The position numbers were made by a program, and so were the translations under genes. Below, piece after piece: positions 7,576-15,881 of a DNA stretch of 39,037 bases. The number at the start of each line of letters is the position of its first letter. The first letter of the stretch is position 1. Under the pieces are notes generated by a model. The model was not told the origin of the DNA. It saw only the letters and a list, made by a program, of their open reading frames with translations, and did not search any database. Source of the DNA: Lentisphaeria bacterium UBA1724 (lineage in GTDB: Bacteria; Verrucomicrobiota; Lentisphaeria; Oligosphaerales; Oligosphaeraceae); NCBI GenBank assembly GCA_002315885.1, contig DCIO01000083.1:27041-66077 (forward strand). The letters are read 5' to 3'.

Positions 7576-8670
7576 ATGAAGATTTTTTTAGCGGCATTTG
7601 TTTTTTTTGTTGCGCTTATATTGAGTGCTCAGGAGAATGCGGGGAACTGGACTCCTTCTGTCTTGCGCGCAGGTGACATCCTGCAAATCAGTATCTTCCG
7701 TGCTCCAGAATTCGACCGTAGTGTCCGCGTTGAAGAAGACGGCACTTTTGCATTTCCGCTGTGTGGGACAATCCAGGCCTCGGGGCGTACAACGCGTCAG
7801 GTCGCCAATGACCTTCAGGAGAAACTCGCCAGTCAGCTTGCTACGCCTCACGTGGATGTCTTCGTGAGCACTTGGGGGCCCCGTACAATTTATTTGTTGG
7901 GCGAGTTTAAATCCGGTAGTATGTCCATGGAATTGCCTACTTATAGCCGCTTGACGGCCTTGCAGGCGATTTCTGCTGCGGGTGGTTTTTCGGAGAGTGC
8001 GGATTTAGCGAATGTGGCTGTATTGCGTCGGAAGTCTGATGGGGCCTACGAGCGCATTCCGGTGGATGTCTCTGTGTTGTTGGGCAATGCGGGGACTCCT
8101 GGGGAAATCGTTTTGCATCCGGAGGACACCTTGTTAGCTCCCCGTGCGGCTGTGGTGTCAGTATCCGGCCGTGTTGGGAATCCCACAACAATCAATATTG
8201 AGACCAAGCGTCCTCCCATGCTTTCCGAGTTGGTTGTTCGTGCTGGAGGTCTTGCAGATGGCGCAGATGTGGACAAGATTGTGGTTGTGCGTAGCAATGC
8301 GGATGGAGAGCGTGAGTTTCTGCAGGCTTCGCTTCGTTCTGATACGCCGGGGCACTTTGAGAATGACATCCAGATACAGCCCGGTGACCATGTGATTGTT
8401 TCCCAGGCGCGGCAAGTGTTCGTGGTTGGTCAGGTGAAGGAGCCTACGGCGTTGGACTTGCCTGCGGATGGTCAGGTGACAGTCAGTCAAGCCGTCACTC
8501 TTGCTGGAGGTTTTACGACTACAGCAAGTCGTAGCAATGTTGTTCTCATTCGTGGGAGTGAGCGTATCAAGCTGGATGTCGGAAAGCTTTATTCCAAGGA
8601 TGGTCAGCTTGAAAACGACATTCTTCTCCAATATGGCGATATCGTTTTCGTTCCCGAGTCTTTCTGGTAA
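7576..8670 (+). CDS. Polysaccharide export protein with SLBB domains (Wza-like)
   Basis: Periplasmic/outer-membrane export protein of 364 residues. Signal peptide 1-18, then the Poly_export domain (about 28-100: LRAGDILQISIFRAPEFDRSVRVEEDG) and three SLBB repeats (about 105-152, 193-240, 279-326), each with the V/I-x-G-x-V ... AGG pattern. There is no lipobox Cys at the end of the signal peptide, unlike E. coli Wza. It would bridge the Wzc-type copolymerase and an outer-membrane exit. The ATG has no clear Shine-Dalgarno. It is followed after 26 bp by the tyrosine kinase gene. Confidence 0.93.
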   Translation: MKIFLAAFVFFVALILSAQENAGNWTPSVLRAGDILQISIFRAPEFDRSVRVEEDGTFAFPLCGTIQASGRTTRQVANDLQEKLASQLATPHVDVFVSTWGPRTIYLLGEFKSGSMSMELPTYSRLTALQAISAAGGFSESADLANVAVLRRKSDGAYERIPVDVSVLLGNAGTPGEIVLHPEDTLLAPRAAVVSVSGRVGNPTTINIETKRPPMLSELVVRAGGLADGADVDKIVVVRSNADGEREFLQASLRSDTPGHFENDIQIQPGDHVIVSQARQVFVVGQVKEPTALDLPADGQVTVSQAVTLAGGFTTTASRSNVVLIRGSERIKLDVGKLYSKDGQLENDILLQYGDIVFVPESFW

Positions 8671-8696
8671 GTCTTTTTTTGAGCCAGAGGTTTTTT

Positions 8697-10928
8697 ATGA
8701 ATCATGATACAAACACTGTCGATGCACAGATTCCGGGCATCGAGGCAACAGAGGATTCCCAGAATATCCTGCAGACTGCGCTGGATTTATACTGGACATA
8801 CGTGCAGCCCTACTTATGGATGTATATTGCCTCAGTCGCAATTTTCCTGCTTGGGGCGATAGTCTATCTGTTTACTGCTACGCCGCTATTCCGTTCTACC
8901 TGTCAGGTCCATATCTCCCAGAACCAAGTCAATGTTGTGCAGGTGCGCGGACTGGATGACCCGACCTTTGCCGCAAATACTTTCTTGAATACCCAAATGA
9001 TTTTGTTGGGTAGTCAGGATGTCTTGGACAAGGCATACGAGACCCTTGGGCTGAATGAGGAGCAACGCGCCTTGTTGCAGTATCCTGTCATCACGAATGT
9101 CAAGGGAACGAATCTGGTGAATGTCGCCATCATTTCCTCGAATCGCGAGTTGGCCGCACAGGCTGCAAACGGCGTCGTTCAGGCATATATCAATTCACAG
9201 CACAATCGTCGCAGTGACTTGTCTTCCAGCGGCGTGACGTTGTTGCAGGGGCAGTTGGAGCGGGTGACTGCGGACCATGAGCGTTCCGTGCAGGACCTTT
9301 TGCAATTCAAGACTGCCAATGGCATCTACGATTTTGATGCGAATTACAAGGCATTGACCGACCAGTTGACGACTCTGCAGGACTCCATTTTGGAAGACGA
9401 GTCCAAAGGTGCGGAAATTCTTGCCTTGCGGGATGAAATCAAAGGCGATCCCGATACGGCGGTGACCATGCTTCCCTACCTGCTTCTTTCCTACGATAAT
9501 AGCGAGGGTGGAGTTTCTGCATCGAATATCGTCGCCGAGAAACTTTCCCATTTGCAGGAACTTGCCTTGACGCACCAGATGGCTTTGCCGGAACTCACGG
9601 CGAAGTATGGTGAGCACAACCTTGCGGTCCAAATTCACAATCGTGTGAATGAGTTGATTTCTAAGACCCAGCACGACGAAATTGAGACGGGCATCCGTGG
9701 GTTAACTCTTTCTGTTGACCAGCTAAAGAAGCATCAGGCACAGCTCACGCAGCGTGCCGCTGAAATTAGCAAGCGGATGGCGGAAATGGATCAGGTCCGT
9801 GGGGAATACCACCGTAGGGAGGCAGCCGTTGCTGCATTGGAAAAAACCATGGATATGTTGGTTGGGCGAATTTATGAAATCCAAGTTTCTGACGCAACGG
9901 ATGACATGGATGATTACGCGGTTTTTGTCACGACTCCCGCATTACCGGCAAACGGTGCATTCTATCCTGTGAAGCTGAAGACTCTGGCCATTTCTCTTTT
10001 CTTGGGGGTGGCTTTGGCTGCCGCCGCGTCCTTTGTGCTCGTTTCGACTTCTACGAAGTTGACGAGTTTGGAAAGCATATCGGGCTTTTTTGGCAAACGC
10101 ATTCCCGAATTTGGGAATGTGCCGTCTATCTTGACCGATGAAAAAGAGGACTCTACGCTGGATGAGGCTGCAGCGGCGGCCAAGCGTGCATCTCGTTTGG
10201 ATACCTTGCAGGAGGCCTTCCGGGATATTCGTACCGCCTTGAATCTGTCTCTGGTGATGCGCAGTTCTAAAGTATTGGCAGTTTGTTCTGCTGTTTCCGG
10301 AGAAGGCAAGACCTTTGTTGCCTGTAACCTTGCCAAATCTTTTGCGCAGGAGAAGAAGCGTGTGTTGCTTTTGGATTGCGATTTGCGAAAGCCCGATGCG
10401 CATCATTATTTTACCGAGTATCTTCCGGAAGAAGCGAGAAAGAAAGGCATCAGTAATGTGCTGGTTGGCGATTGTCATCTAAAGGATGTGGTCCATCACA
10501 TTCCCGCACTTGGGTTGGATGTGGCGACTACGGGCCCGATGCCACCGAATCCCAACGAGTTATTGAGCATGGGGCATTTCCCGGAGATGCTAAAGGAAGC
10601 GAAAGAGAACTATGACTTGGTGGTCATTGACACCTCGCCGGTCATGCTGGTCTCCGATGCTTTACTGATTGCCAATCAAGATGTTCCGTTCCTGTTGGTG
10701 GCTCGTCTTTTCTCCACGAACCGTAACCTTTTACGGCAGTTGGCAGCACAGCTCAAGCAAAATGGAATCTATCCTGCCGGTTTGATTGCGAACTGTGCCG
10801 ATGTGCCCAAGAATAGCTATGGTTCGAGTTCATACGGTGGTTATGGTTATGGCTATGGTGGTTATGGGAAGTATGGTAAATACGGAAAATACCGCTATGG
10901 AAAAAAAGAAGAAGAGGCAAAAGCATAG
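8697..10928 (+). CDS. Polysaccharide copolymerase/tyrosine autokinase (Wzc/GumC type)
   Basis: Inner-membrane protein of 743 residues that sets chain length and gates export. Wzz domain with TM helix about 38-60, long coiled-coil periplasmic part (about 170-400), second TM (about 428-449) and a cytoplasmic BY-kinase domain: Walker A SGEGKT (534-539), Walker A' LLDCDLRKP with D560 and D562, Walker B VVIDTSP with D645. The tail has about ten Tyr spread through a Gly/Tyr/Lys-rich stretch of some 30 residues (10815-10905), the autophosphorylation cluster. ATG 8697 chosen because AGAGG is six bases upstream; an upstream TTG at 8679 overlaps it. A PHP-type phosphatase gene downstream on the other strand is its likely antagonist. 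Confidence 0.95.
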   Translation: MNHDTNTVDAQIPGIEATEDSQNILQTALDLYWTYVQPYLWMYIASVAIFLLGAIVYLFTATPLFRSTCQVHISQNQVNVVQVRGLDDPTFAANTFLNTQMILLGSQDVLDKAYETLGLNEEQRALLQYPVITNVKGTNLVNVAIISSNRELAAQAANGVVQAYINSQHNRRSDLSSSGVTLLQGQLERVTADHERSVQDLLQFKTANGIYDFDANYKALTDQLTTLQDSILEDESKGAEILALRDEIKGDPDTAVTMLPYLLLSYDNSEGGVSASNIVAEKLSHLQELALTHQMALPELTAKYGEHNLAVQIHNRVNELISKTQHDEIETGIRGLTLSVDQLKKHQAQLTQRAAEISKRMAEMDQVRGEYHRREAAVAALEKTMDMLVGRIYEIQVSDATDDMDDYAVFVTTPALPANGAFYPVKLKTLAISLFLGVALAAAASFVLVSTSTKLTSLESISGFFGKRIPEFGNVPSILTDEKEDSTLDEAAAAAKRASRLDTLQEAFRDIRTALNLSLVMRSSKVLAVCSAVSGEGKTFVACNLAKSFAQEKKRVLLLDCDLRKPDAHHYFTEYLPEEARKKGISNVLVGDCHLKDVVHHIPALGLDVATTGPMPPNPNELLSMGHFPEMLKEAKENYDLVVIDTSPVMLVSDALLIANQDVPFLLVARLFSTNRNLLRQLAAQLKQNGIYPAGLIANCADVPKNSYGSSSYGGYGYGYGGYGKYGKYGKYRYGKKEEEAKA

Positions 10929-10952
10929 CACGGGATGAATTTGGAGCAATAA

Positions 10953-10970
10953 TGTCTGAACGGACGTAAT
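10953..10970 (+). CDS. Leader mini-ORF 1 (MSERT) before the O-antigen ligase gene
   Basis: Five-codon reading frame with GGAG (10944-10947) five bases upstream of its ATG. Its stop TAA overlaps the ATG of a second mini-ORF (TAATG). Not expected to make a functional peptide; it may load ribosomes for the downstream gene. Could be chance. Confidence 0.35.
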
Positions 10971-11002
10971 GGGCCACGGGGCTTTGTTTTAGACTACCGT
11001 GA
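10970..11002 (+). CDS. Leader mini-ORF 2 (MGHGLCFRLP) overlapping the ligase start
   Basis: Ten-codon frame starting inside the stop codon of mini-ORF 1 and ending in TGA that overlaps the GTG start of the next gene (GTGA at 10999-11002). This would pass terminating ribosomes to a start codon that has no Shine-Dalgarno of its own. Inference from sequence layout only. Confidence 0.35.
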   Translation, partial: WATGLCFRLP

Positions 11003-14000
11003 GAATTGACAAAACAAAAGAGAAGTTCCGCCTGCTCGTGTATATGGTGTGGGTGGGGCTTCTTGCTGTTTTGCCGGTGGTCTATCGTGGGGGTGAATAT
11101 TGGTGGCTCCCTACAGCGGTGTTCTGTATATGCGTTGGATTGACTCTGTGGTTTTTTTCGCGTATTCTTTTGGGGCATCGCGCTCATTATAGCGAGTTTC
11201 CCATTCCGACACCCCGATGGGATAATACTGTCCTTTTGCCCTTTTTCGTGGCATTGATTTACGCGGTGATACAATGTCTGCCATTGGGAAGCACATTAAT
11301 TGGTCACATTTCCTCTCATGGTGGGGAGGTATGGAGGGCAGTTCCGGACGCGATACCACATATATCCCTTTATCCCAATGCGACTAGAGAGCGATTTCTA
11401 TTGATATTTTGTGTGCTATGTGTCCTTTTTTTCACTCGGAACTTTTGTCGTCATCGTAGAAATGCCCGTTGGGTATTACGTTGTATTGTCTTCAGTGCGA
11501 TAATAGATGCGTTTGTGGGGTACTGGCAGTTGATATCTCCTGAAACCCTGTCGCATTGTCACTTGATTCCACTGATAGGCGGGAAGTCATTTGGGGCAGT
11601 GCATGGTATTTTTATGAATCGGAACCACTTTGGTTTCCATATCATGCTGGGTATCTGTGCCTTGATTGGGTTGCTGATGGCTCATGTGGAAGAGAAAGAT
11701 TCTTCTCAAAGAAAGAGTTATCAGGAAAAGTGGCTCTGGGCCCGCAAGAATATTTTAATCATTGTGGGGTTGTTTTTCCTCTATTCTGCGGAAATGATTT
11801 CCCTGTCTCGTGGTGGATTTATCTCGATGAATCTAGCGATATTGATACTGGGATGCAGTTGGGTTCTTCCCGGTCGTGGTCGGCGTTTGAATATGCACCG
11901 CGCGGGAATCGCCATGACTACGATTTTCCTTGTGGCGCTGATGTTTTCTCTGCCTTTCGTCTTGGAACGCCTATCTTCGCGTTTCGAAATTTTGCTTCAG
12001 GAAGATGGCATTTCTTCGGATGCCCGCGTAGAAGTATGGAAGTCAACATTCCGTCTCATAGGGGATTATTGGGGGACAGGTGTTGGGATGGGGGCGTACG
12101 GTGACGTCATCCAGATATATGCAAGAGCGTCTTTGAATGAAGCGCGGATTGAACATGCGCACAATGATTATCTGGAATGGTTTGCAGAGATTGGCATTCC
12201 CATGGGAGTCATTCTGCTGGGGATGTTTGGATATGGGCTTTTTCGGTCTCTGCGGCGTCTCTCAGGCATTCACGAGCACACACGTCGATATTATATCTGG
12301 GCTGGAAACGCCGCATTAACGGGGTGTGCCTTGCATGAATTTTTTGATTACAATCTGCTGGCATATCCCAATGCGCTGATTGTGGCGGCGTATTTAGGGA
12401 TGATACACGGATTATGCGAGGAGCCGCACGAGGCTGAACAACAGCATCATATCTCTCATTTGGTGCTGAATGGCGCGTTGGTGGTTGTTCTGGTTGCGTT
12501 GGTGCCTTTTGGAGTATATCTGTGCCATTCTGTTGGGCGTCATAAGCTTTGGCTGAGTCAACAGAAGGAGTATCATCCTCGGGGGCAGAGTGCAGTCCAG
12601 CCGTCCAAGCGTCTGGAGTTGGCCCAATCCGTCTATCGGGGGAATCCTCGTAATCCCCGTGTCATTCAGGGCTATGTATCAGAGTTGATTTATTCTGGCA
12701 ATGGTGAATCCGACGGTCTCCAGCGTCAGGAAATATGGAATCATGCCCTGGTCTTGCAAAATGAGCTTCTGTGCTGTCGTCCGGCTATGTTTGAGGCATG
12801 GCAGACCCGTGGCATTTTGCGTTATGCATTGGAAGACATTCCGGGTGCGTTGGCGGATTTTGAGCGTGCCATGTCATTGGCTCCGACCTTGTTGCAACCG
12901 AAATCATTTGCGGTACAATATTATGAGCATGCGGGGGTCAAATGTCGAGATGCAAGCTATGCTTTACGTGCAGAGCAGATTCAGCGGTCAATTCTTGCGG
13001 GTCATCCAGAGATGGCGGCGAGTTGTTTGCCGAAGTTGTTGACCAAGAACACGTCCTATCGGAAGCTGGTTGAGGAAATGCATCCTACCCAGGAATTGGG
13101 GCTTGATATTTTGGAAATACTCCTTACGCAACACCGTTTTATGGAGGCTGAGGACTGTCTGAAGAACATCCCTGAGTGGGAGCTTAGCGATAGTCAAGCA
13201 GAGGTCGAGACGCGTTTGCAGGTGGCGGCGCATTCGCTAACTCTGGCGAATGTGCTGGGGCGTCCCACAGAGGGAAAACTTGCGGAGTATCTTTCTGTCC
13301 TGAAGGAGCATAAGATATGGGAGGAGGAGGGCAATTTGGAAGCAAAGACGGGGCGTTACATGACCCTGTTGCAGCAATTCGAGGATTGTCCTGCGGGACC
13401 GTTGCCTAGGCATCGTCTGCAGGTGGCGCAGCATCTGAAGGGAAGCGGTCGGATGGATGCTTTGGTGGAAGTCCTGATGCCGCTGGTATATCCCAACCAG
13501 CCATATCCTCCGACTGCCGAGGAACGTAACCAGGCATTGGAGATGCTGGGCACATACAAACCGGATATTCTTGAGGCGAAGGGCTTCCAATTTGAGGCGC
13601 TCCGTGCGCTTCTGGCGGGGGAGCACGAGCGCGTCCAGGAACTCAAGGAGCTCTATCAAAAGAATTCGGAGATGGCTGCACAGCAACCTGGCATTGCCTT
13701 CAATAAGCTGGCCTGGCTGAATGTCCATCTCCTGGATATGGGGGGGATTCCTCAGGAAGAACCGCCTTCTGACGTACTGGCCTTCATGCAGAGTTATGCA
13801 CAGGTGATTTCCTTTGAGACGAAGCCAACGGCTTTCAAGGATGCCTACGAGACACTGGAAGTTACGGTGACACTGCGTGTCCAGAATGGCATCAAAAAGC
13901 CCATCGAGCCCATGGTACGCCTTACTACTTCCGACGGAGTTTTCGCCACAATAAAGCTGAAAGGGGCCGACAGTCAGGGCAGTCTGCTTTGGAAAACAGG

Positions 14001-14166
14001 GGATATTCTTACCTTCCATGCGGAGATTCCGAATGTGCTGACTCTGGCCGCTATCAGGGTAACGCCCACTGACCAGGTGTCATCGGTGGTCCTAGAAGTT
14101 ATGCAAGATGCCAACACGCCCGTCTCGCCGAGGTGCCTGCGGCTGGTGAAGGTTTATTCGCCCTAA
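10999..14166 (+). CDS. O-antigen ligase/polymerase family protein (Wzy_C) with TPR-like C-terminus
   Basis: Integral membrane protein of 1055 residues. The first half has about ten to twelve hydrophobic helices and the Wzy_C/O-antigen ligase signatures: SLSRGGF (about 268) and HAHNDYLEWFAEIGIPMG (about 384). This class polymerises or ligates polysaccharide units on the periplasmic side. Residues about 525-900 are helical and include a TPR-like stretch (ETRGILRYALEDIPGALADFERAMSLAP type), and the last 120 residues look like a beta-sandwich. GTG 10999 is the first possible start after an in-frame TAG; ATG 11044 is the alternative. The stop TAA lies inside a CGCCCTAAAGGGC repeat. The gene is visibly AT-richer and more T-ending in codon use than the genes after 15 kb. 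Confidence 0.9.
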   Translation: MRIDKTKEKFRLLVYMVWVGLLAVLPVVYRGGEYWWLPTAVFCICVGLTLWFFSRILLGHRAHYSEFPIPTPRWDNTVLLPFFVALIYAVIQCLPLGSTLIGHISSHGGEVWRAVPDAIPHISLYPNATRERFLLIFCVLCVLFFTRNFCRHRRNARWVLRCIVFSAIIDAFVGYWQLISPETLSHCHLIPLIGGKSFGAVHGIFMNRNHFGFHIMLGICALIGLLMAHVEEKDSSQRKSYQEKWLWARKNILIIVGLFFLYSAEMISLSRGGFISMNLAILILGCSWVLPGRGRRLNMHRAGIAMTTIFLVALMFSLPFVLERLSSRFEILLQEDGISSDARVEVWKSTFRLIGDYWGTGVGMGAYGDVIQIYARASLNEARIEHAHNDYLEWFAEIGIPMGVILLGMFGYGLFRSLRRLSGIHEHTRRYYIWAGNAALTGCALHEFFDYNLLAYPNALIVAAYLGMIHGLCEEPHEAEQQHHISHLVLNGALVVVLVALVPFGVYLCHSVGRHKLWLSQQKEYHPRGQSAVQPSKRLELAQSVYRGNPRNPRVIQGYVSELIYSGNGESDGLQRQEIWNHALVLQNELLCCRPAMFEAWQTRGILRYALEDIPGALADFERAMSLAPTLLQPKSFAVQYYEHAGVKCRDASYALRAEQIQRSILAGHPEMAASCLPKLLTKNTSYRKLVEEMHPTQELGLDILEILLTQHRFMEAEDCLKNIPEWELSDSQAEVETRLQVAAHSLTLANVLGRPTEGKLAEYLSVLKEHKIWEEEGNLEAKTGRYMTLLQQFEDCPAGPLPRHRLQVAQHLKGSGRMDALVEVLMPLVYPNQPYPPTAEERNQALEMLGTYKPDILEAKGFQFEALRALLAGEHERVQELKELYQKNSEMAAQQPGIAFNKLAWLNVHLLDMGGIPQEEPPSDVLAFMQSYAQVISFETKPTAFKDAYETLEVTVTLRVQNGIKKPIEPMVRLTTSDGVFATIKLKGADSQGSLLWKTGDILTFHAEIPNVLTLAAIRVTPTDQVSSVVLEVMQDANTPVSPRCLRLVKVYSP

Positions 14167-14350
14167 AGGGCTTCTTTTCGCCCTAAAGGGCTTCTTTTCG
14201 CCCTAAAGGGCTCACACAGGACAGAAGGGGTTCCACCTATCCGAGGTTTCGAGGGGAGGGAAGGGGCTCCACCTATCCGAAATCCAGGATAGCTGGAAGA
14301 CCCTTCTGTTCCGTGCGAGCGCTTTAGCGCGAGGGAATTTAGCGCGAGGG
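14159..14350. repeat. Palindromic repeat cluster between convergent genes (GCCCTTTAGGGC family, copy 2)
   Basis: Two tandem 20-bp units CGCCCTAAAGGGCTTCTTTT (14159-14178, 14179-14198) and a third CGCCCTAAAGGGC, followed by a long imperfect inverted repeat whose arms are about 14199-14241 and 14287-14331. The core palindrome is GCCCTAAAGGGC in the left arm but GCGCTAAAGCGC in the right arm (read inverted), a paired change that keeps the hairpin. The element separates the plus-strand ligase gene from the minus-strand phosphatase gene and supplies the ligase stop codon. Confidence 0.85.
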
Positions 14351-14357
14351 AGTGGGC

Positions 14358-15092
14358 TCAGGGGAGGCCCAGGAGTTTCGCTGGGTTTTCGTGGGTGAGG
14401 TGTTGCCAGAAGGTGGCTCCTAGGGCATCCTCGACGGTTTCTCTGGCGGGGGATAATTTCATGGGGCGGTATGAGTCGTCATGGGCGTCGCTAGCCAGCA
14501 ATACCTGGTCTGGGGCGGTTTTCATGAGTTCCAGGACGGGGCGCGTGATATGTCGATGGAAGAAGCCCTTCCGTAGCGCCTGGGTATTGAATTGAAGGTA
14601 GATGCCCCGGGATAGCATTCCTTTCAGCATGTCTATTGCTCCCGTGAAGTGGGGATAGCGTTCCGGATGCGCCAGAATCAGTCGGTAATCTGCCAATTGC
14701 GCCTGGAAAAGCAGGTCTTCCGCATGCTCAATGGACATTTTCAGCGGCAGTTCCACCAGTGCAGTCTTGGGGATGCCAGGAGCAGTGGGCATCAGCAGAC
14801 CAGGCATCTGGGGAAGCTCCTGGGTGAAAAGATGACCATTGGAGGTACATTCCGCGCCAGGAAGGAGTTCCAAGGCAATCCCCTCCTGCTTCAAGTCGGC
14901 ACGCAGAGCCTCCAGCGCTTGCTCACGCGCTGACAACTGCTGGCCATAGTCCACTGGCGGACGGAAATGGGGCGTGACAACCACGGTGCTAATGCCGTCT
15001 TCCACCGCCTGACGAGCCATCGACAGGGACATGACAAGGTCAGGAGAACCGTCATCAAGCCCAGGTAATATATGAGAGTGAAGATCAATCAT
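14358..15092 (-). CDS. PHP-domain protein-tyrosine phosphatase (CpsB/YwqE type)
   Basis: Metal-dependent cytoplasmic phosphatase expected to dephosphorylate the Tyr-rich tail of the Wzc-type kinase. 244 residues with the PHP metal motifs: DLHSHILPGLDDG (3-15), VTPHF (about 46-50), the Glu of GAEC, LAHPERYPHF and ASDAHD. Length fits CpsB (about 250). I chose ATG 15092, giving the standard MIDLHSH N-terminus; the frame continues upstream through AT-rich sequence next to a heptamer element, which is probably not coding. It converges on the ligase gene, with the palindromic cluster between. PHP phosphatases are most familiar in Firmicutes capsule loci, but also occur in Gram-negative phyla. Confidence 0.93.
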   Translation of the reverse strand: MIDLHSHILPGLDDGSPDLVMSLSMARQAVEDGISTVVVTPHFRPPVDYGQQLSAREQALEALRADLKQEGIALELLPGAECTSNGHLFTQELPQMPGLLMPTAPGIPKTALVELPLKMSIEHAEDLLFQAQLADYRLILAHPERYPHFTGAIDMLKGMLSRGIYLQFNTQALRKGFFHRHITRPVLELMKTAPDQVLLASDAHDDSYRPMKLSPARETVEDALGATFWQHLTHENPAKLLGLP

Positions 15093-15185
15093 CTCAATTC
15101 GGAATTCGGAATCACAAGAGATACAAGGGAAGCGACCAATTAGGAAATGAATAGAATTTCTAATTTCGTAATTGAAAAAGATTCT

Positions 15186-15275
15186 GCATTTCCGCATTAC
15201 GGATTAAAGAAGAGGGGGCAAGGGGGAAACCTCCCCCTCCGAGATTAAGCATTAAGCATCAAGCATTAAGCATTG
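15186..15275 (-). repeat. Heptamer-hairpin intergenic element, copy A2
   Basis: Read on the minus strand: a run of TAATGCT units beginning directly after the gmk stop codon, then GGAGGGGGAGG and a TCCCCC stem (15222-15237), then CCCCCTCTTC and a degenerate GTAATGCG stretch. It matches copy A1 nearly base for base across the hairpin. Confidence 0.85.
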
Positions 15276-15881
15276 TTATTGTGGCCAGGAGGAGCGGTGT
15301 GTTTTGCAGAGTGCGGCGCGGAGGATTGCTTCCAGCTTACGTGCGGCGGTTTCCGCGTCATCATTGACCACGAGATACTGGTATTCCTGCCAGGCATCCA
15401 TTTCGCCACGTGCGTTTTTTAGGCGTTTCAGGATGGCCTCTTCGGTCTCGGTGCCGCGGTTACGTAGGCGCTTTTCCAGGACTTCCAGGGACGGCGGTGC
15501 CACGAAGACGTATTCCACGGATTTCTCCAGGTCGGTGCCCTTCAGGCATTCGCGGATTTGGCGTGCGCCTTGCACATCGATGTCCAGCAGGATGATTTGG
15601 TCATTCTGGATGGCGGAGAGCATGGGTGCCTTCGGTGTGCCGTAGTAATTCCCGTGGACGAAAGCGTATTCCAGGAAATCCCCCCGGTCCTTGCCTTTCT
15701 CGAAGTCCTCGATGGTGGTGAAATGGTAGTCCACGCCATCCTGTTCGCCGGGACGGGGTGCGCGGGTGGTGCAGGAGATGGAGAAGAGAATGCCGGGCAT
15801 CCACTGATTGACTTTGTGGACCAGTGTGGACTTTCCTGCGCCGCTAGGACCAGAGAGAATGATGGCGAGACCGTTGTTCAT
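15276..15881 (-). CDS. gmk: Guanylate kinase
   Basis: Converts GMP and ATP to GDP and ADP. 201 residues with P-loop GPSGAGKST (about 10-18), the GMP-binding SCTTRAPRPGEQDGVDYHF region (about 36-54), and the typical LDIDVQGARQI stretch. Its ATG overlaps the stop of the upstream ligase-like gene (ATGA at 15878-15881), so the two are translationally coupled. A housekeeping gene inside a row of envelope genes is unusual but there is nothing atypical in the protein. The stop TAA is followed immediately by a heptamer element. Confidence 0.97.
   Translation of the reverse strand: MNNGLAIILSGPSGAGKSTLVHKVNQWMPGILFSISCTTRAPRPGEQDGVDYHFTTIEDFEKGKDRGDFLEYAFVHGNYYGTPKAPMLSAIQNDQIILLDIDVQGARQIRECLKGTDLEKSVEYVFVAPPSLEVLEKRLRNRGTETEEAILKRLKNARGEMDAWQEYQYLVVNDDAETAARKLEAILRAALCKTHRSSWPQ

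Noticed and set aside
14159..14229. Possible CRISPR array
   Set aside because: Units of 20 bp are directly tandem without unique spacers and no cas gene is present. The heptamer arrays also lack spacers.
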